From: Spirometra erinaceieuropaei
Taxonomy: Eukaryota; Platyhelminthes; Cestoda; Diphyllobothriidea; Diphyllobothriidae
DNA length: 64,000 nt
NCBI GenBank assembly: GCA_902702965.1
Contig: CACRXP010000030.1
Coordinates: forward strand, 828,887 to 892,886
Reading direction: 5' to 3'
Positions 47,101-57,736 of the stretch are shown in pieces. The notes beneath the pieces were generated by a model that had not been told where the DNA came from, ran no database searches, and saw only the letters and a program-made list of their open reading frames with translations. Each line of letters opens with the position of its first letter. Within the stretch, counting starts at the first letter, position 1. The position numbers and the translations under genes are program-made.

Positions 47101-47109
47101 TGCCAAAAC

Positions 47110-47345
47110 AAGCGAAGATGCGAGTTCCAGGAACTAGTTGATCAGAAGGAGAAGCGATCACTGGAACAAGGGCATTATTCGCCTGACGTTTCGGATTCTC
47201 ACTTCAACCCATCATCAGAGACAGTGGCAGAAACTGGTGATTCGTGCACAGGAAGTTGCAGTATTTATGGGACGCAGTCGCCATGCTACCGTATGCCTGG
47301 CATACCGGCCATCTGGCTCACCGGCTTGCGCGCTTTTTAACTAAA
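47110..47345 (-). mobile_element. Penelope-like element tail, minus member of a head-to-head pair
   Basis: Starts (reading plus) with 'gagttccaggaactagttga', 'agaaggagaagcgatcactg', then the hammerhead on the minus strand (47181-47222) and 'cagtatttatgggacgcagt', 'cgccatgctacc'. No endonuclease is attached. It faces away from the plus-strand copy that begins about 80 bp downstream. Confidence 0.8.
47181..47222 (-). ncRNA. hammerhead ribozyme motif (PLE tail)
   Basis: Minus strand: GTCT, CTGATGA, TGGGTT-GAAGTGA-GAATCC, GAAACGTC, AGGC. The core is intact. Stem II differs from other copies in the loop (gaagtga). Stem I is GTCT/AGGC with one G-U wobble. Confidence 0.65.
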
Positions 47346-47429
47346 TAGGCCAGAGGAGAAGAGAGGAGGAAGAGATGGATCTTAAAGGGCGGAAGTTGTA
47401 CAAACTTGCAAAACGCTGCAATAAACATC

Positions 47430-47880
47430 TGGAGTCGTTTGCCTGATCTGGTTCAGTTGCGAGAGAAGCAACTACGTCAGAGAAACTGGAAGACTGCTCC
47501 GGACGCAAATTACCGAACACGCGGCAGCAGTGCGGCGAAATGACGCCAACTCTCAGGTCGCGGACCATTCGACGAGATCCGGCCACACATTCAAGTTCGA
47601 TTAGGCCGAAATCCGCGCGAGAGGGGATAATCGCGTGAACCGCGAGTTACCTGAGTCATGTTTCACGGGACCTCGCTCTATCAACAAGTGCAACGACCTC
47701 CCCACTGCATATTCCGTGCTGAGGCGTAGGCTGGCCAAAGTAATTGACCACTCGGGGAGTGCGCAAGCCGGTGAGCCAAATAGCCGAGCAATCATCACGC
47801 CAGCATCCAACACGAGTGATGTGATTTCAGGAATTAGCGACTTGCATGCCGGCCATCAAGCCATTTGCGCACCAGCGGTC
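47430..47880 (+). pseudogene. PLE GIY-YIG endonuclease (degenerate)
   Basis: Conceptual frame: GVVCLIWFSCERSNYVRETG, RLLRTQITEHAAAVRRNDAN, SQVADHSTRSGHTFKFD then TAG, then AEIRARGDN and, after a frame change, further C-terminal similarity (CNDLPTAYSVLRRRLAKVID). YVGETGR has become YVRETGR. The TAG right after GHTFKFD also occurs in the copy at 60.6 kb, which suggests a shared inactive ancestor. Confidence 0.8.
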
Positions 47881-47980
47881 AACAATTCTTGATCAAGGGA
47901 AGCGCGGTATGCGGTAGCATGGCGACTGCATCCTATAAATACAACAACTGCCTGTGCACGAGTCACTCTTTTCTGTCATT

Positions 47981-48022
47981 GTCTCTGATGCTGGGTTCAA
48001 GTGGGAATCCGAAACGTCCGAC
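47981..48022 (+). ncRNA. hammerhead-like motif (PLE tail, core position 9 changed)
   Basis: GTCT, CTGATGC (A9 replaced by C), TGGGTTC-AAGTGG-GAATCC, GAAACGTC, CGAC. Stem II is preserved. The A9C change and a weakened stem I probably abolish or reduce cleavage. Confidence 0.5.
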
Positions 48023-48598
48023 GAATAACGCCCTTGTTCCGGCGATCGCTTCCTCTTCTGCCCTATCATCTGCCAACTTGCTGCTTCGCCCCTTTGAGAC
48101 AGGACCTAGGGTGCCACCACCACCCCTGGCTCACGCACGAAGGGCCGGGATTTCACACAAAAAGAGGGGGTCGCGGCTCGAATTCCAACTGAATTGCATT
48201 GCCATAAAGGTCGCATTAAGAAGCAGCCATTGCAGTCTGACTCTCAGTCGACCACTGCACACAAACACACACTGGCCTGACTGCGTAGTCTGATTTTCAT
48301 CCTGAGTCGGAATCCTTCCACCTCACGGCTTTTTGCCCACCGTGGTAGTCTCAACCACGTCAAATCTTTTATAGTGAGAAATGTGCGCTAAGCGTCTTCC
48401 CTTTTCCGTGCACCGTTCGATTGTCCGAGCCGGTTAACCAACTGACGCTGAGATTGGAATCACTGCTTGTCCCATCTACTTCCCTGAACAATTAGACTGT
48501 GATCTGTGGTTTGGCGGTGTCAAGTTCTCCTTTCGCATGCTCTGACCCAATTGAATCCTCACTTCCTTCCCTCTCCCTGCCCTTCACTTTTCTCTCAG

Positions 48599-48765
48599 AT
48601 ATACCGTCGTGGCGGCTCGAGGAGGCCAACGACCCCCGATCCAACTTCGAACTCGGAGCCATCCCCCGAATTCTATGCAGTGCTCTGCTATTACCAACCT
48701 TTTCTGTCTTCTGTGGTCGCGTCTTCTTCCCGCAGATTGAGTCAGACCTCCTCCGAACTCTGTCT
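48599..48765 (+). CDS. MARCHF5: MARCHF5 homologue, distal membrane exon (3' limit uncertain)
   Basis: After the acceptor 'cttttctctcag' the frame (phase 1, completing Asp) reads IPSWRLEEANDPRSNFELGA, IPRILCSALLLPTFSVFCGR and VFFPQIESDLLRTLS, parallel to the MARCH5 stretch with the RILC.AL.-PT membrane segment. Possible donors are GTGCGT at 48766 (phase 0) and GTAGGA at 48770. Without splicing the frame stops at 48784-48786. The expected final part (GG-A... K..Y.KQ-type tail) was not found with confidence. A 52-bp intron ending in AAAG at 48817 would yield LYMKTVAAAFACASI and a stop, but that drops about 14 conserved residues. Confidence 0.85.
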
Positions 48766-48786
48766 GTGCGTAGGACTGCGATCTGA

Positions 48787-49675
48787 TCTTTGTTTACCTT
48801 TTCTCTCACCTTTAAAGCTTTATATGAAAACCGTAGCTGCTGCGTTCGCCTGTGCAAGCATTTAGGCCATATTTGTTCGCCATTGATGGCTTATCCGTTG
48901 TAAGTGACGATAATCACCACGGCGCGGTGAGGGGGAAGGGAGTGACGTAGATGCTGCGCAAGTCGGTGCTGCTGCACCCACTCGGTGGAACACGCTATGG
49001 AAGTCGTCTCTTGCGACGACGGGGCTGTCGTCTCGTTTAACCGACATCACAATCCACATTTGGGGGGAGGGGGGGGGCTGCAGCAGCACTGCTTTGAAGT
49101 CTTGCTGGGTACCTGTCTGGAAATTCAGTTAGTTTTAAAAATGAGTTTGACCGTCCTAATCAACGACGCCCGGTGTCGTCCCGCCAGGTGGGCCCAGCAC
49201 CGACGACTTGTGTGTGAATTTGTTTGCGGTTGGGCAGACTTGTGCAGAATCTGTCGCAGTTTGTCCTCTCTCAACCAGCTTCTTGTGGTTGTGCCATAGT
49301 GCTGAATTCCTGTATCGACCGCATTCTTTCCCCGCTTTGATGCACCAGTCAGCGCAATGTCTGGCGAAACTGAGCGACCCGTTAGCGCACGCTGAACGCG
49401 ACCTGGTCCCCGCCCCTGGTCTGTAAGGCGACTCGGACTTTGCGTAGCTGAAAATGTCATTGGGGAGACATTGCAGACTTCATTTCAATCCCGAGAAAGG
49501 CTGAGTTTTCCCGTCAATTGATAGACTTTCAGACCATACCCGTAGTAGTATTGCTATATGACGGATGTTGAGAGCACCCAGTAGGGCTTCATCCACCACC
49601 GTCTGACACAATCTTGGAACTCTGAACTCCTGTGCCAGGTGTGCTACAAGGGACCTCTTTTCCGTCAAACCGACA
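48787..49675. other. unassigned; contains a short repeat C-like piece
   Basis: 48940-49040 has 'gtagatgctgcgcaagtcgg' and 'cacgctatggaagtcgtctc' followed by 'gcgacgacggggctgtcg', a worn copy of the repeat C 3' end. The rest shows no feature. The last MARCHF5 exon could lie here or further downstream, but I could not recognise it. Confidence 0.4.
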
Positions 49676-50115
49676 CCCGACATTTCGACCGTCGTTGCCG
49701 ACGATGTCCACCTTGCGCTCAACAACAAGGTGAAGGAAGGACTGTGGCTTGTGCAGGATTTAGTTTATAGTGAATGTGGACTTGCACAGCGTCTACGGCA
49801 CTCTTTCCTCCCGGATCCGGTGTCAAGAAGACCGGAGGCGGGGGAGGGTGCAGGTGAATGGCACGGTCGAGCCCGCACCCTGGCTCTCCACTCCATACCC
49901 CCTGGTCCTCACAGCAAAGGAACAGATTTTTGACCAACAACAACAATGGGCAGGTGAGCCAGCGTGCGCGACGTCTGCCGGCAACCGGGTGTGCCACCGC
50001 ACCCCGATATGTTGGCATTTGTTATGGTGCGCAACCCGATAAAGCCTGCCAGAATCCGATAGGTCCCCCATGGTAGTCAAGCGCATCTCCCACATGCCCC
50101 GTTTGGGGGCACCCC
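49676..50115 (-). repeat. dispersed repeat C (well preserved)
   Basis: Minus-strand copy with 'catttcgaccgtcgttgccg', 'gtccaccttgcgctcaacaa', 'gatttagtttatagtgaatg', 'ggatccggtgtcaagaagac', 'ggcacggtcgagcccgcacc', 'gaccaacaacaacaatgggc', 'gatatgttggcatttgttat' and 'caagcgcatctcccacatgc'. It is collinear with the 23085-23560 copy. Confidence 0.72.
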
Positions 50116-50273
50116 CGACACCCACTGCCCTGATATAATGCCCGATTTCTCGAGCCTTAATCAGCGTATCTAGAAAGTAAGTTAACATTCGGTATGTATA
50201 AATGTGACTATCTATCCTGAAAATCTTACTGTGTGTGTGTGTTGCACTACCGAAAGCGATTGTTCACCAATGT

Positions 50274-50620
50274 TGAAGAAGGAGACACGATCGCTGGGAC
50301 AAGATCTTTATTAGCCTGACGTTTCGGATTCCTGCTCGAACCGACCCTCAGAGGCAAGCAGATACGGGTGGTTCATGCACAAGGGGCTGTAGTATTTATA
50401 GGATGCAGTCGCCATGCTACCGCATACCTATGAATGCTCACGGCTCGTCCCTTCATCAGGAATCGTTGCACGTGGCGTGATGGCCGACATTCGCGTCGTT
50501 AATAGTTGCAATCTCATCACGTGCGTTGGATGTTGGTGTGATGATTGCCCGACCCACCGACCCTGGCGCTGGGACCAGTTCTCACCTGTGCGCTCCCCGC
50601 GTGGCTAATTACTCCGCCTC
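50274..50620 (-). mobile_element. Penelope-like element tail, minus member of a head-to-head pair
   Basis: 'gaagaaggagacacgatcgc' at the outer end, then the hammerhead region (50314-50355), 'gtatttataggatgcagtcg', 'cccttcatcaggaatcgttg' and 'ggctaattactccgcct', where it meets the plus-strand copy. The minus sequence corresponds to the endonuclease C-terminus and tail of the 40545 element. Confidence 0.85.
50314..50355 (-). ncRNA. decayed hammerhead motif (PLE tail)
   Basis: Minus strand: GCCT, CTGAGGG where CTGATGA is expected, then TCGGTTC-GAGCAG-GAATCC, GAAACGTC, AGGC. Stems I and II remain but the core and its spacing are altered. Confidence 0.5.
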
Positions 50621-50621
50621 A

Positions 50622-51226
50622 GCAACTATGTCGGAGAAACCGGAAGACAGCTCCGAACGCGAATGGCCGAACACGCTGCAACGGTGCAGAGAAATGATGC
50701 CAGCTCTCCACGAGAGAGAAATCCTGCCACACATTCAAGTTCGAGGAGTCCGAAATTCTCGCAAGAGGTGACTACCGCGTGAACCGGGAGCTGCTCGATT
50801 CATGGTTTGCTGACCCCCAGTCAATTAACATGTGCAGTGACCTTCCCCTTCCATATTCCGTGCTGAGACTTCGCCTAGGCGGAGTAACTAGAGGCGAACA
50901 CTGTTCCCAGCGTCAGGGTCGGTGGATCAGATGGTTGAGCAATCATCACACCAACATCCAACGCACGTGATGAGATTGCAGCAATAAACGGCGTGAATAT
51001 CGGACATCAAACAGTCGCCACACGACGTGCAACGATCCCTGATGAGGGGGTAGCCGTGAACATTCCTAGGTATGCGGTAGCATGGCGACTGCATCCTATG
51101 AATACTGCAGCCATTTGTGCATGAACCACTCGTATCTGCTTTTGTCTCTGAAGATGGGTTCGAGCAGGAATCCGAAACGTCAGGCTAATAAAGATCTTGT
51201 CCCAGCGATCGTGTCTCCTTCTTCAA
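50622..51226 (+). mobile_element. Penelope-like element 3' part, plus member of a head-to-head pair
   Basis: Begins inside the GIY-YIG domain: SNYVGETGRQLRTRMAEHAA-type sequence in the DNA at 50623-50690, disrupted by a small rearrangement after 50700, then the NRELLDSWFADPQSINMCSD and LPLPYSVLRLRLGGV blocks and the tail with hammerhead (51144-51185) and 'gcgatcgtgtctccttcttc'. Fused directly at its 5' end to the inverted copy upstream. Confidence 0.85.
51144..51185 (+). ncRNA. hammerhead ribozyme motif (PLE tail)
   Basis: GTCT, CTGAAGA (fits CTGANGA), TGGGTTC-GAGCAG-GAATCC, GAAACGTC, AGGC, then 'taataaag'. All invariant core bases are present, stem II has six pairs, stem I four with one wobble. 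Position 7 differs from the other copies, as expected for the one variable core base. Confidence 0.68.
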
Positions 51227-51259
51227 GACTGTTTCCTGGGACTCGTCTCTTCGCTTCTA

Positions 51260-52640
51260 TTGTTCAGCAGTGTGTTCTCTGTCATTGCGTTTTTCACCAC
51301 CATTTTGCACTTTAGGGAGGCGTGCTTTACATGGGCGTGACAGGACTGCTGGGTCTTTACCATCGCGAAGTGAAGTTCCTACGCTCCTGCCGCAGGAAGA
51401 TACTGAACTACGCGCCAGAATAACCACAGAACCCTGCAGTTTATGGTTTTTGCTGTTTGCCTATGGACACCATATTCCGTGCCAACGGGCCTAGGTCTGC
51501 TGAGAATGGACACGCTGTCATTTTTGAAGCTCTGTCAGTCATTCTATCTTCTGGACCAACCGATATGTACAAATTTTTCCCCCATCTGCCTTCTCCCCTC
51601 CCCCCCCCTCCCCCCTTCTTTCCACTCCGTCTCCGATAATCTAGTTTTGGGTGGATATGTCTGCTTTTATTCTTAAGGGATAGCGTCGGCCAATCCGCTT
51701 GTGTGAAGCGTTAAGTCTTTCTGTTATGACTTGTGATATGACCTTCCACATAGTGGAAGTTAATAGCTTGCACTTTTGGATTCCTCCGAGTGCTCTCGCG
51801 GGCCAAATCAAAGCCCAAATGACCCGTTTCTGATTTGGGTAAAAAGTATTGATCGTAGTGCAGTTAGACCGTCCGAACACGATCTCAGGCAGGCGAGAGA
51901 ATCTTGTCGGTTGATGTGGTAGAGTCATCCTGCAACTTAAGACGCCCGCCAGGCAGCCGCCAGCCTTGAGAAATTCGACATTTCTTTATCTGTGACTCGC
52001 GGGGCGAGCCGCGGCAAAGATCGTCTGCCTGTGTGCGTGGGCTTCCTTGTTCTCAGTAGTCTAAACCATCACAAATCCCTCGTGGAGGGTGGTCTGTGAC
52101 GCTGTTAGGACCGTAGCTGGGGAGCCCCGCAGTCGAAAGTCTCCCGTCTTTGCCATCTCGTGGGTAAACCCGAGCTCACGGTAGGATTAGAGTGCACTTT
52201 TCTCGAAAGAGACGCCACGATGGGTTGTGCTATCTGCGGTTACTTCCGCCCAATTGCCTGCAAGTATAAAACCGGGCTGGGAACCCTGTTTCAAAAACCC
52301 GCTTTAAGGGCACATTTGGCGAAAACTTTCTACTCTGACCGGCGCGTATGAAGGTTTGGTAGATGGTGCAAATACCACGCCGTTCGACGTCATTCACATC
52401 GACACCCACGCTCCACTGCCGTTTAACTTGTGCTGCCCGTATGCGGAGGGATTCATTTCGCAGGATGGCCAGAATGCCGTGGATTATTTTTGGCTCCACT
52501 TTACTAGCTGTAGGTTATTTGTAGCAAGTCCACCCCAGATTGTTGAATGAAGCTCATCCAGTTAGCCCGTCTGCCATGCGGATAGTGGATCACCTGGTCT
52601 AGCTTACTGTGGGAAACCATGTCGTTTGTGGCACGTGCAA
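51260..52640. other. no recognisable gene
   Basis: Contains a C-rich run near 51600. Frames of up to 95 codons lack identifiable domains, and I see no member of the named repeat families. Confidence 0.35.
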
Positions 52641-53429
52641 GCGTTTTCGTTTCGAAAAGATTAATTAAGTAGGGTTGTAAAACCAATCAGCCTGCAACAT
52701 AATTCTACTGTAATTCAGTTACGTCAGGGTGCCGGCTTTCGAATGAACTTCTTTTCGGCTGCATGCAAAAATTACACTGTGAAAAACGACTACTTAAGTA
52801 GCATGAATTTTTCTCATTGATTGTCGATGCCCCTAAAAGTCCAATTATATTTCATGGAAAACAGGCGTAAAAATATTCGTTCTTTCTAATTTGGTAGATA
52901 ATTACCTCTTCTCCCAACTTTATACTCGAAGAAAGGGAGAATTCGGTCTTCGAAAACTTTTCTAATTCCCGTTACAATTGGATTTAGGGTTTCCAACCTA
53001 CAAGCCGCATATTTTCCGCGTAAGGAAAACAACACATTTCTCTACGGTAATAAGGGGGAACCATATAGGGTTCATAAAATTTAGCAGTGGATTTTATCCA
53101 TATTGTTAACTTTACAAACCACACTGGTAAATGCAGAGACATGACGATTTATGAACGGCCATTTCACGGTTTTTAAAAGTCCCACAATTAAAAACTTTGT
53201 TAAAACCGAATTATGTCCCTCCTTCTAGCATAAAATTAGAAGAAGTAATTATCTACCGATTAAGAAAAAGAATGAGTACTTCTATGCATGTTTTTCATGA
53301 AATATAACTGAACTTTTATGGGCAACTAAAATCAATGGGAAAATTGCATGCTAATTAAGTTGTCATTTTTTGCAGAGTATAGTTCTTGCCTGCAGTCGGT
53401 TGATATTTCATGAGTTAGCCCACCTACTG
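52641..53429 (+). mobile_element. palindromic MITE, subfamily A, both arms damaged
   Basis: The left arm starts abruptly at 'gcgttttcgtttcgaaaaga', lacking the first 50 bp or so. The right arm lacks about 165 bp between 'cttgcctgcagtcgg' and 'ttgatatttcatgag' but retains the terminus 'gttagcccacctactg' plus A. It ends just 8 bp before the 3' end of the minus-strand LINE at 53437. Confidence 0.82.
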
Positions 53430-53436
53430 TACGTTG

Positions 53437-54950
53437 GGGCTCTGGGCAGTGCATTCGCAAGTCCCCGACCACACCGATGAGCGATGTGAATGTACGATTG
53501 AAGTGGAGACAGGTTGGGATCGAGTCCCCACAGCCGGTGATGGGGACATAGGTTGCGGGGAATGGGAGAGATGGTAGTCGCGGGGGTTGTGACAGGGATG
53601 TTGGAGTTGGCGGTACTCAACGGTGGCGGGACGTCAGGGCTGTAATCACTGGTGGCGAAGGTGCTCACCGCCGTGGGAGTTGGTGCAAGGGTGAACATGG
53701 GGACATTTGTGGAGGAGGCAGGTGGAGTTGTCCGGATGTTGTTGCACTGGGTCCGGAAATGCTCGACGAGGGCGATTCATGCGCGAAATGTTCGTTGACA
53801 GCGTGGACATGTTGGGATGGGTTGGTTGGTGGTGTCATGGAGGGGCCGAAAGTGTTTTAGACTCGCGATCCGCTCTTTTGTCGTTGGCAGCGAGGATTCA
53901 GTTGACATCCTAGACTGCCGCCCCATTCCCCACTGCTCTTCACCAGGCTGGTCAAGCCTGAGCGTAATCCTTCCAGGCCTCCGGGGTGAGTTCCAGTTGC
54001 TTGAGAGAGGCTTCTAGTGCGCCTTTCTGCCGTCGTTTTTGATCCCCTTACCGGCGAGCAACGGTAACGACATCGCCGTAGAAGGGTGGCTTTGGTAGAC
54101 GTTCTAGATAACTGTTGGGACGGTTGAGGATGATGTGAGTGAAGATATTCCGTGATGGTCAAAGTTGACGGTTACCTTTCTGCTTGTAGAGATGGGGGAC
54201 GATCGCGTCCTTGAAATCCTGGGAACTTGTCCTTGACGCCACATCTCCTGAGTTTGTCCACCAGCCGCGAACCGCCATGCTTGTTGATGTCAGCCAGAAT
54301 CGCGTTGGATCCCGGGGCTTCCCCCTGGACAGCTGGTACACGGCACTAATTGTCGCTGGGAGGAAAAGGGGAGAGATCCAGTTCATTGTTCTTTTCCAGC
54401 TGAGAATGTTCGTCGATGGCGGCACCTGAGATCTTGGATGGGCGTTTGAGGACGGTTCTGAAGTACTCGGCCCTACGCTTCAGAATCGGCGATTTCTATC
54501 TAAGAAGTATTGTTCTGTCGCAGCTGAGATGCGGCGCGGTTTTTTTTATGCTGATGCCACAGACTACCCCTTTTCGTTGCGGCTCGCCTACCCTTTGTTT
54601 TCCCCGGCCTTCGTCCCCACCCGGGCATCCTGAATATCCCACATCCATTGCCTTACAAAGAGGCGACGTCCGAAGAAGTCCGCTTTATTTGCGTCGTTTT
54701 TGTGTTAGATGTAGGCTTTGTTCGACCTATTCTTCTCAGCGATCCTTGTCGTTATCTTCAGACCAGTCCAGGTTTTGACGGCGTGACCAACTGACGGTGC
54801 TCTTGGCGGTGAAGTGAACGGAGTTCCGCAGTTGGCGGAGCCTTCGGTGCCTTCAGGCTCCGAGCTACTTTGTTGCTGAAATCTAAGCGGTGAGCAGACA
54901 TATTCTATAAAACACATCTGATTTACCTCAGGGCAGCCTCTCTTGTTGTC
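53437..54950 (-). pseudogene. non-LTR retrotransposon with C-terminal zinc-finger region, internally deleted
   Basis: Minus-strand fragments in order. Near 54880: QHKVARSLKAPKAPPTAELR. At 54425-54160: LPATISAVYQLSRGK, SQDFKDAIVPHLYKQKGNRQ (RT finger region). At 54110-53950: LERLPKPPFYGDVV and QKGALEASLKQLELTPEAWK (region downstream of the RT). Near 53800: CPRCQRTFRA followed by IALVEHFRTQCNN (C2H2-like). Then a Pro/Thr-rich stretch ATTISPIPRNLCPH and FTSLIGVVGDLR-like remains. The join between the KGNRQL region and LERLPKP removes the whole RT palm, including the YxDD motif. Frameshifts are frequent. Dead copy. Confidence 0.8.
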
Positions 54951-54959
54951 TCCTGCGAG

Positions 54960-56270
54960 TTTTCAGTCAAACCCTTATCGTGGATATAACGACCCATCTA
55001 GCTATCGACGTCTCAGACTGCCCTTGTCACCAGCACGTCCTGTGATCTCGCCTCTGGCATCGGCCAACACCGCGATCGGGGGCGCATCCAGGTTGCTCTT
55101 TCCCGTGTCGGAAGGCGTAAGGTTTGATGAGAGGAGGAGGTGTTCCGCGCAGGTTCGCAGATCGGCCACACTGAAAGTCTTAAAACTGTGCACTAACTTT
55201 GTGAATTTTCAATCGAGTACCGACAGCCTGTTAAGAAAAGCTCCTGTTTCATGCCCAGAACATACCAAATATGCGGATGCATTTTCCGAAATCCATTCTT
55301 TCTGCTTTTGTAGAGGGATCGGTGAGGAAACTCATCCCAATGGGGATAAGATACTGAGCTATTTGAATCAGCCAAGATACACGGCAACTGTGATCAACTT
55401 TCAGAGTTAATATCATGTGTAGTAACTGCATCACCACAAACATATTCACGCGCAGATCACCAGTGCCTCGCCACCCCGTGGAGCACTCGATAGACGCCGT
55501 CGCGAGCGACAGTCGAACTCTCACAGATCACGTGATCAAACCTCCATAGGGTGTCGGCTTTCTCGGCGTCAAACCAGCTATCTTCATAGACTTTTTCCGG
55601 ATTCAGATGAGCCGGCATCCCGAACAGTTCCCCCCTCCCTCCATGGCAGTACAGAACGGTTCGGAGCTATATGTGTCCAATAGTAAGGATGTTACAGTTT
55701 TTAATCGACGGAAACTGCTTTTCAGCTCGCAAGCCCTGCTCAAGCGTGACATAGAGGAGAGTAAGTGTGCTGATGATGGAGAAAATGGGGAATAATCCGG
55801 GTTCTCGCACTGGCTGGGGGGGGGGGGGCTCTTTGTGTGGGCTTGATGGGATGAGATTTTTTGACGACATCCATCTCGTTTCACGAATGGGTATCGGCAA
55901 CCGTAGTCACCTTGCAGTTGAGACATCAAGTGAAGCGGGTAAAATGTGTCGACGAAGTCGGGAGGGATAATTTGCGGCAAATGGTTCCTGTCGCTTCTGG
56001 TAGTTTCGATTCACTCACGTCTGGGTCAGCGACATCACCGCAGATAAGGTCAAGGGCAGGCACCAACCACTACGACCCCCCAACGTCAATTCGCGAGTAG
56101 AAGACAGACGACAGCAAAGACTGTTGTATTCTGTACAGTGTTTCACCAGTTTCATTGATTGCAGGTCGTAAATAAGCTTTCACATTTCGCCGAGCGACGA
56201 GTAGTCGATCGATAAACGCAATCGATACAAACGTGGGAGGTTGCAAATGTCGTTTTAAGCGCATCTCCCA
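54960..56270. other. mostly unassigned; short repeat C remnant at about 55420-55530
   Basis: 55420-55530 has 'cacgcgcagatcaccagtgc', 'ccccgtggagcactcgatag' and 'gcgacagtcgaactctcac', a worn 3' end of repeat C on the plus strand. A 14-base G run lies near 55817-55828. A 155-codon frame (54943-55410) shows no domain. Confidence 0.4.
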
Positions 56271-56554
56271 TCCTCGGTCAACGGCGTCCCAGAGGGTCTA
56301 TGGGTTGAACCCTTGTCATTTGGCAATGGGACATTTTATTCACATTCTCTACCATTCAGGTCCTGGGGTCATGTGCGGCTTGTTGTCTGACAGCGTGTGC
56401 TATGCCAGTATCAGTAAACCATGGCCCTCGCAGCCTGGTATACGCCGGCAGTACCATGACACCTTGTTTCCTGCCGGTAGATGCGCTTGCGCTCTCACTG
56501 GACATACAGGTCGTGGGCATGGTTACCTAGTTATTACCCTCTTTCTGATTCGTC

Positions 56555-56754
56555 GTGGTGTTTCTGTTAATTAAAATCCCGGTCATGTGTTTGTTTTGGA
56601 TCAGGGAGTGTGGTGGTACGCCTAGGTGCGGGTCTGACTGTGCCACCCACCTGTATCCTCTCCCGCCTACGGTCTTCTTGACTCTGTCTTGACACCGGGT
56701 GGGGAAGGAGAGAATGTGGTAGGTGTTGCGCAAGTCTACTCCTGCTATAAACTA
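56555..56754 (+). repeat. dispersed repeat C, interrupted at its TATAAACTA site by a MITE
   Basis: 'aaaatcccggtcatgtgttt', 'gcgggtctgactgtgccacc', 'ctctgtcttgacaccgggt' and 'gttgcgcaagtctactcct', ending 'gctataaacta' where the subfamily A MITE begins. The downstream part of the repeat does not resume after the MITE. Confidence 0.68.
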
Positions 56755-57735
56755 CAGTTAGTGGGCCAACTCATGAAATCTCTACAGAAATTCCGAAATG
56801 GGTTTTCGTTTCGAAAAGATTAATTAAGTAGGGTTGCAAGACTAATCATCCTGCAGCATAATTCTATAATAATTCAGTTACCCCAGGCGGCGGCTTTCGA
56901 ACAAACGTCTTTCCGTCTGCATCCACAAACCATGCTCAGTAAAAAATGACTAGGTAAGTAGCATGCATTTTCTCATTGACTTTGATGCCCTTAAAAATTC
57001 AATTATATTTCATAGAAAACATGCATAAAAATATTCATTCTTTTGCTCATTCAGTAGAAAATTACGTCTTCTTTCAATTTTATACTCGATGGAAGGGTAT
57101 AATTTGGTTTATAAAACTTTTCCCGAATAACTTTGAACCGGACCTGTCGTCACACTTGCATTCAGTGTTCCAGATCTACAAGCCGTAGAATTTCCGCGTA
57201 CGGAAAACCATACATACCTCTACCGTATTAAGAGGAGACCATATGGGGTTCATAAAATTAAGAAGTGGATTTGAGCAATATTGTTAACTTTACAAGCCAT
57301 ATTGGTAAATGCAGAGACATGACATTTTATGAAGGGCCATTTCAAGGTGTTAAAAAATCTCACAATCATAAACTTTTTAAAACCGAATCATACCCATCCT
57401 TTGAGTACAAAATTAGAAGAAGTAATTTTCCATTAAATGAGCAACAGAGTGAATATTTTTGTGCATGTTTTCCAAGAAATATAATTGATTGCCTAAGGGC
57501 ATCGAAAATTAAGGAAAAAAATTCATGCTAATTAAGTAATCATTTTTTACAGAGTATGGTTTTTAGATGCAGCCGGAAAGACGCTTATTCGAAAGCCGGC
57601 GTCCTGGGGTAACTGAATTGTTATAGAATTATGTTGCAGGCTGGCTAGTTTTACAAGCCTACTCAATTAATCTGCCCGAAACGAAAACGCATTGCGGAAT
57701 TTCTGTTGACATTTCATGAGTTAGCCCCCCTTCTG
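56755..57735 (+). mobile_element. palindromic MITE, subfamily A (inserted in repeat C)
   Basis: Starts CAGTTAGTGGGCCAACTCAT after TA (56753-56754), centre 'actttgaaccggacctgtcg', and ends GAGTTAGCCCCCCTTCTG. The right flank has lost the TA, and a different part of repeat C (57737 onward) follows. Confidence 0.85.
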
Positions 57736-57736
57736 A

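Larger units (their letters stand above)
47425..48065 (+). mobile_element. Penelope-like element 3' part, plus member of a head-to-head pair
   Basis: A degenerate endonuclease (47430-47880) is followed by the tail 'gtatgcggtagcatggcgac', 'tgcatcctataaatac', hammerhead motif and 'gttccggcgatcgcttcctc'. Together with the inverted tail at 47110-47345 it forms a palindromic PLE unit inside the MARCHF5 intron. Confidence 0.85.
45653..48598 (+). other. MARCHF5: MARCHF5 intron (2.9 kb)
   Basis: From GTGAGT at 45653 to the acceptor 'cttttctctcag' at 48598. It contains fragments of repeat C, unassigned sequence, and a head-to-head pair of PLE tails. Confidence 0.85.
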
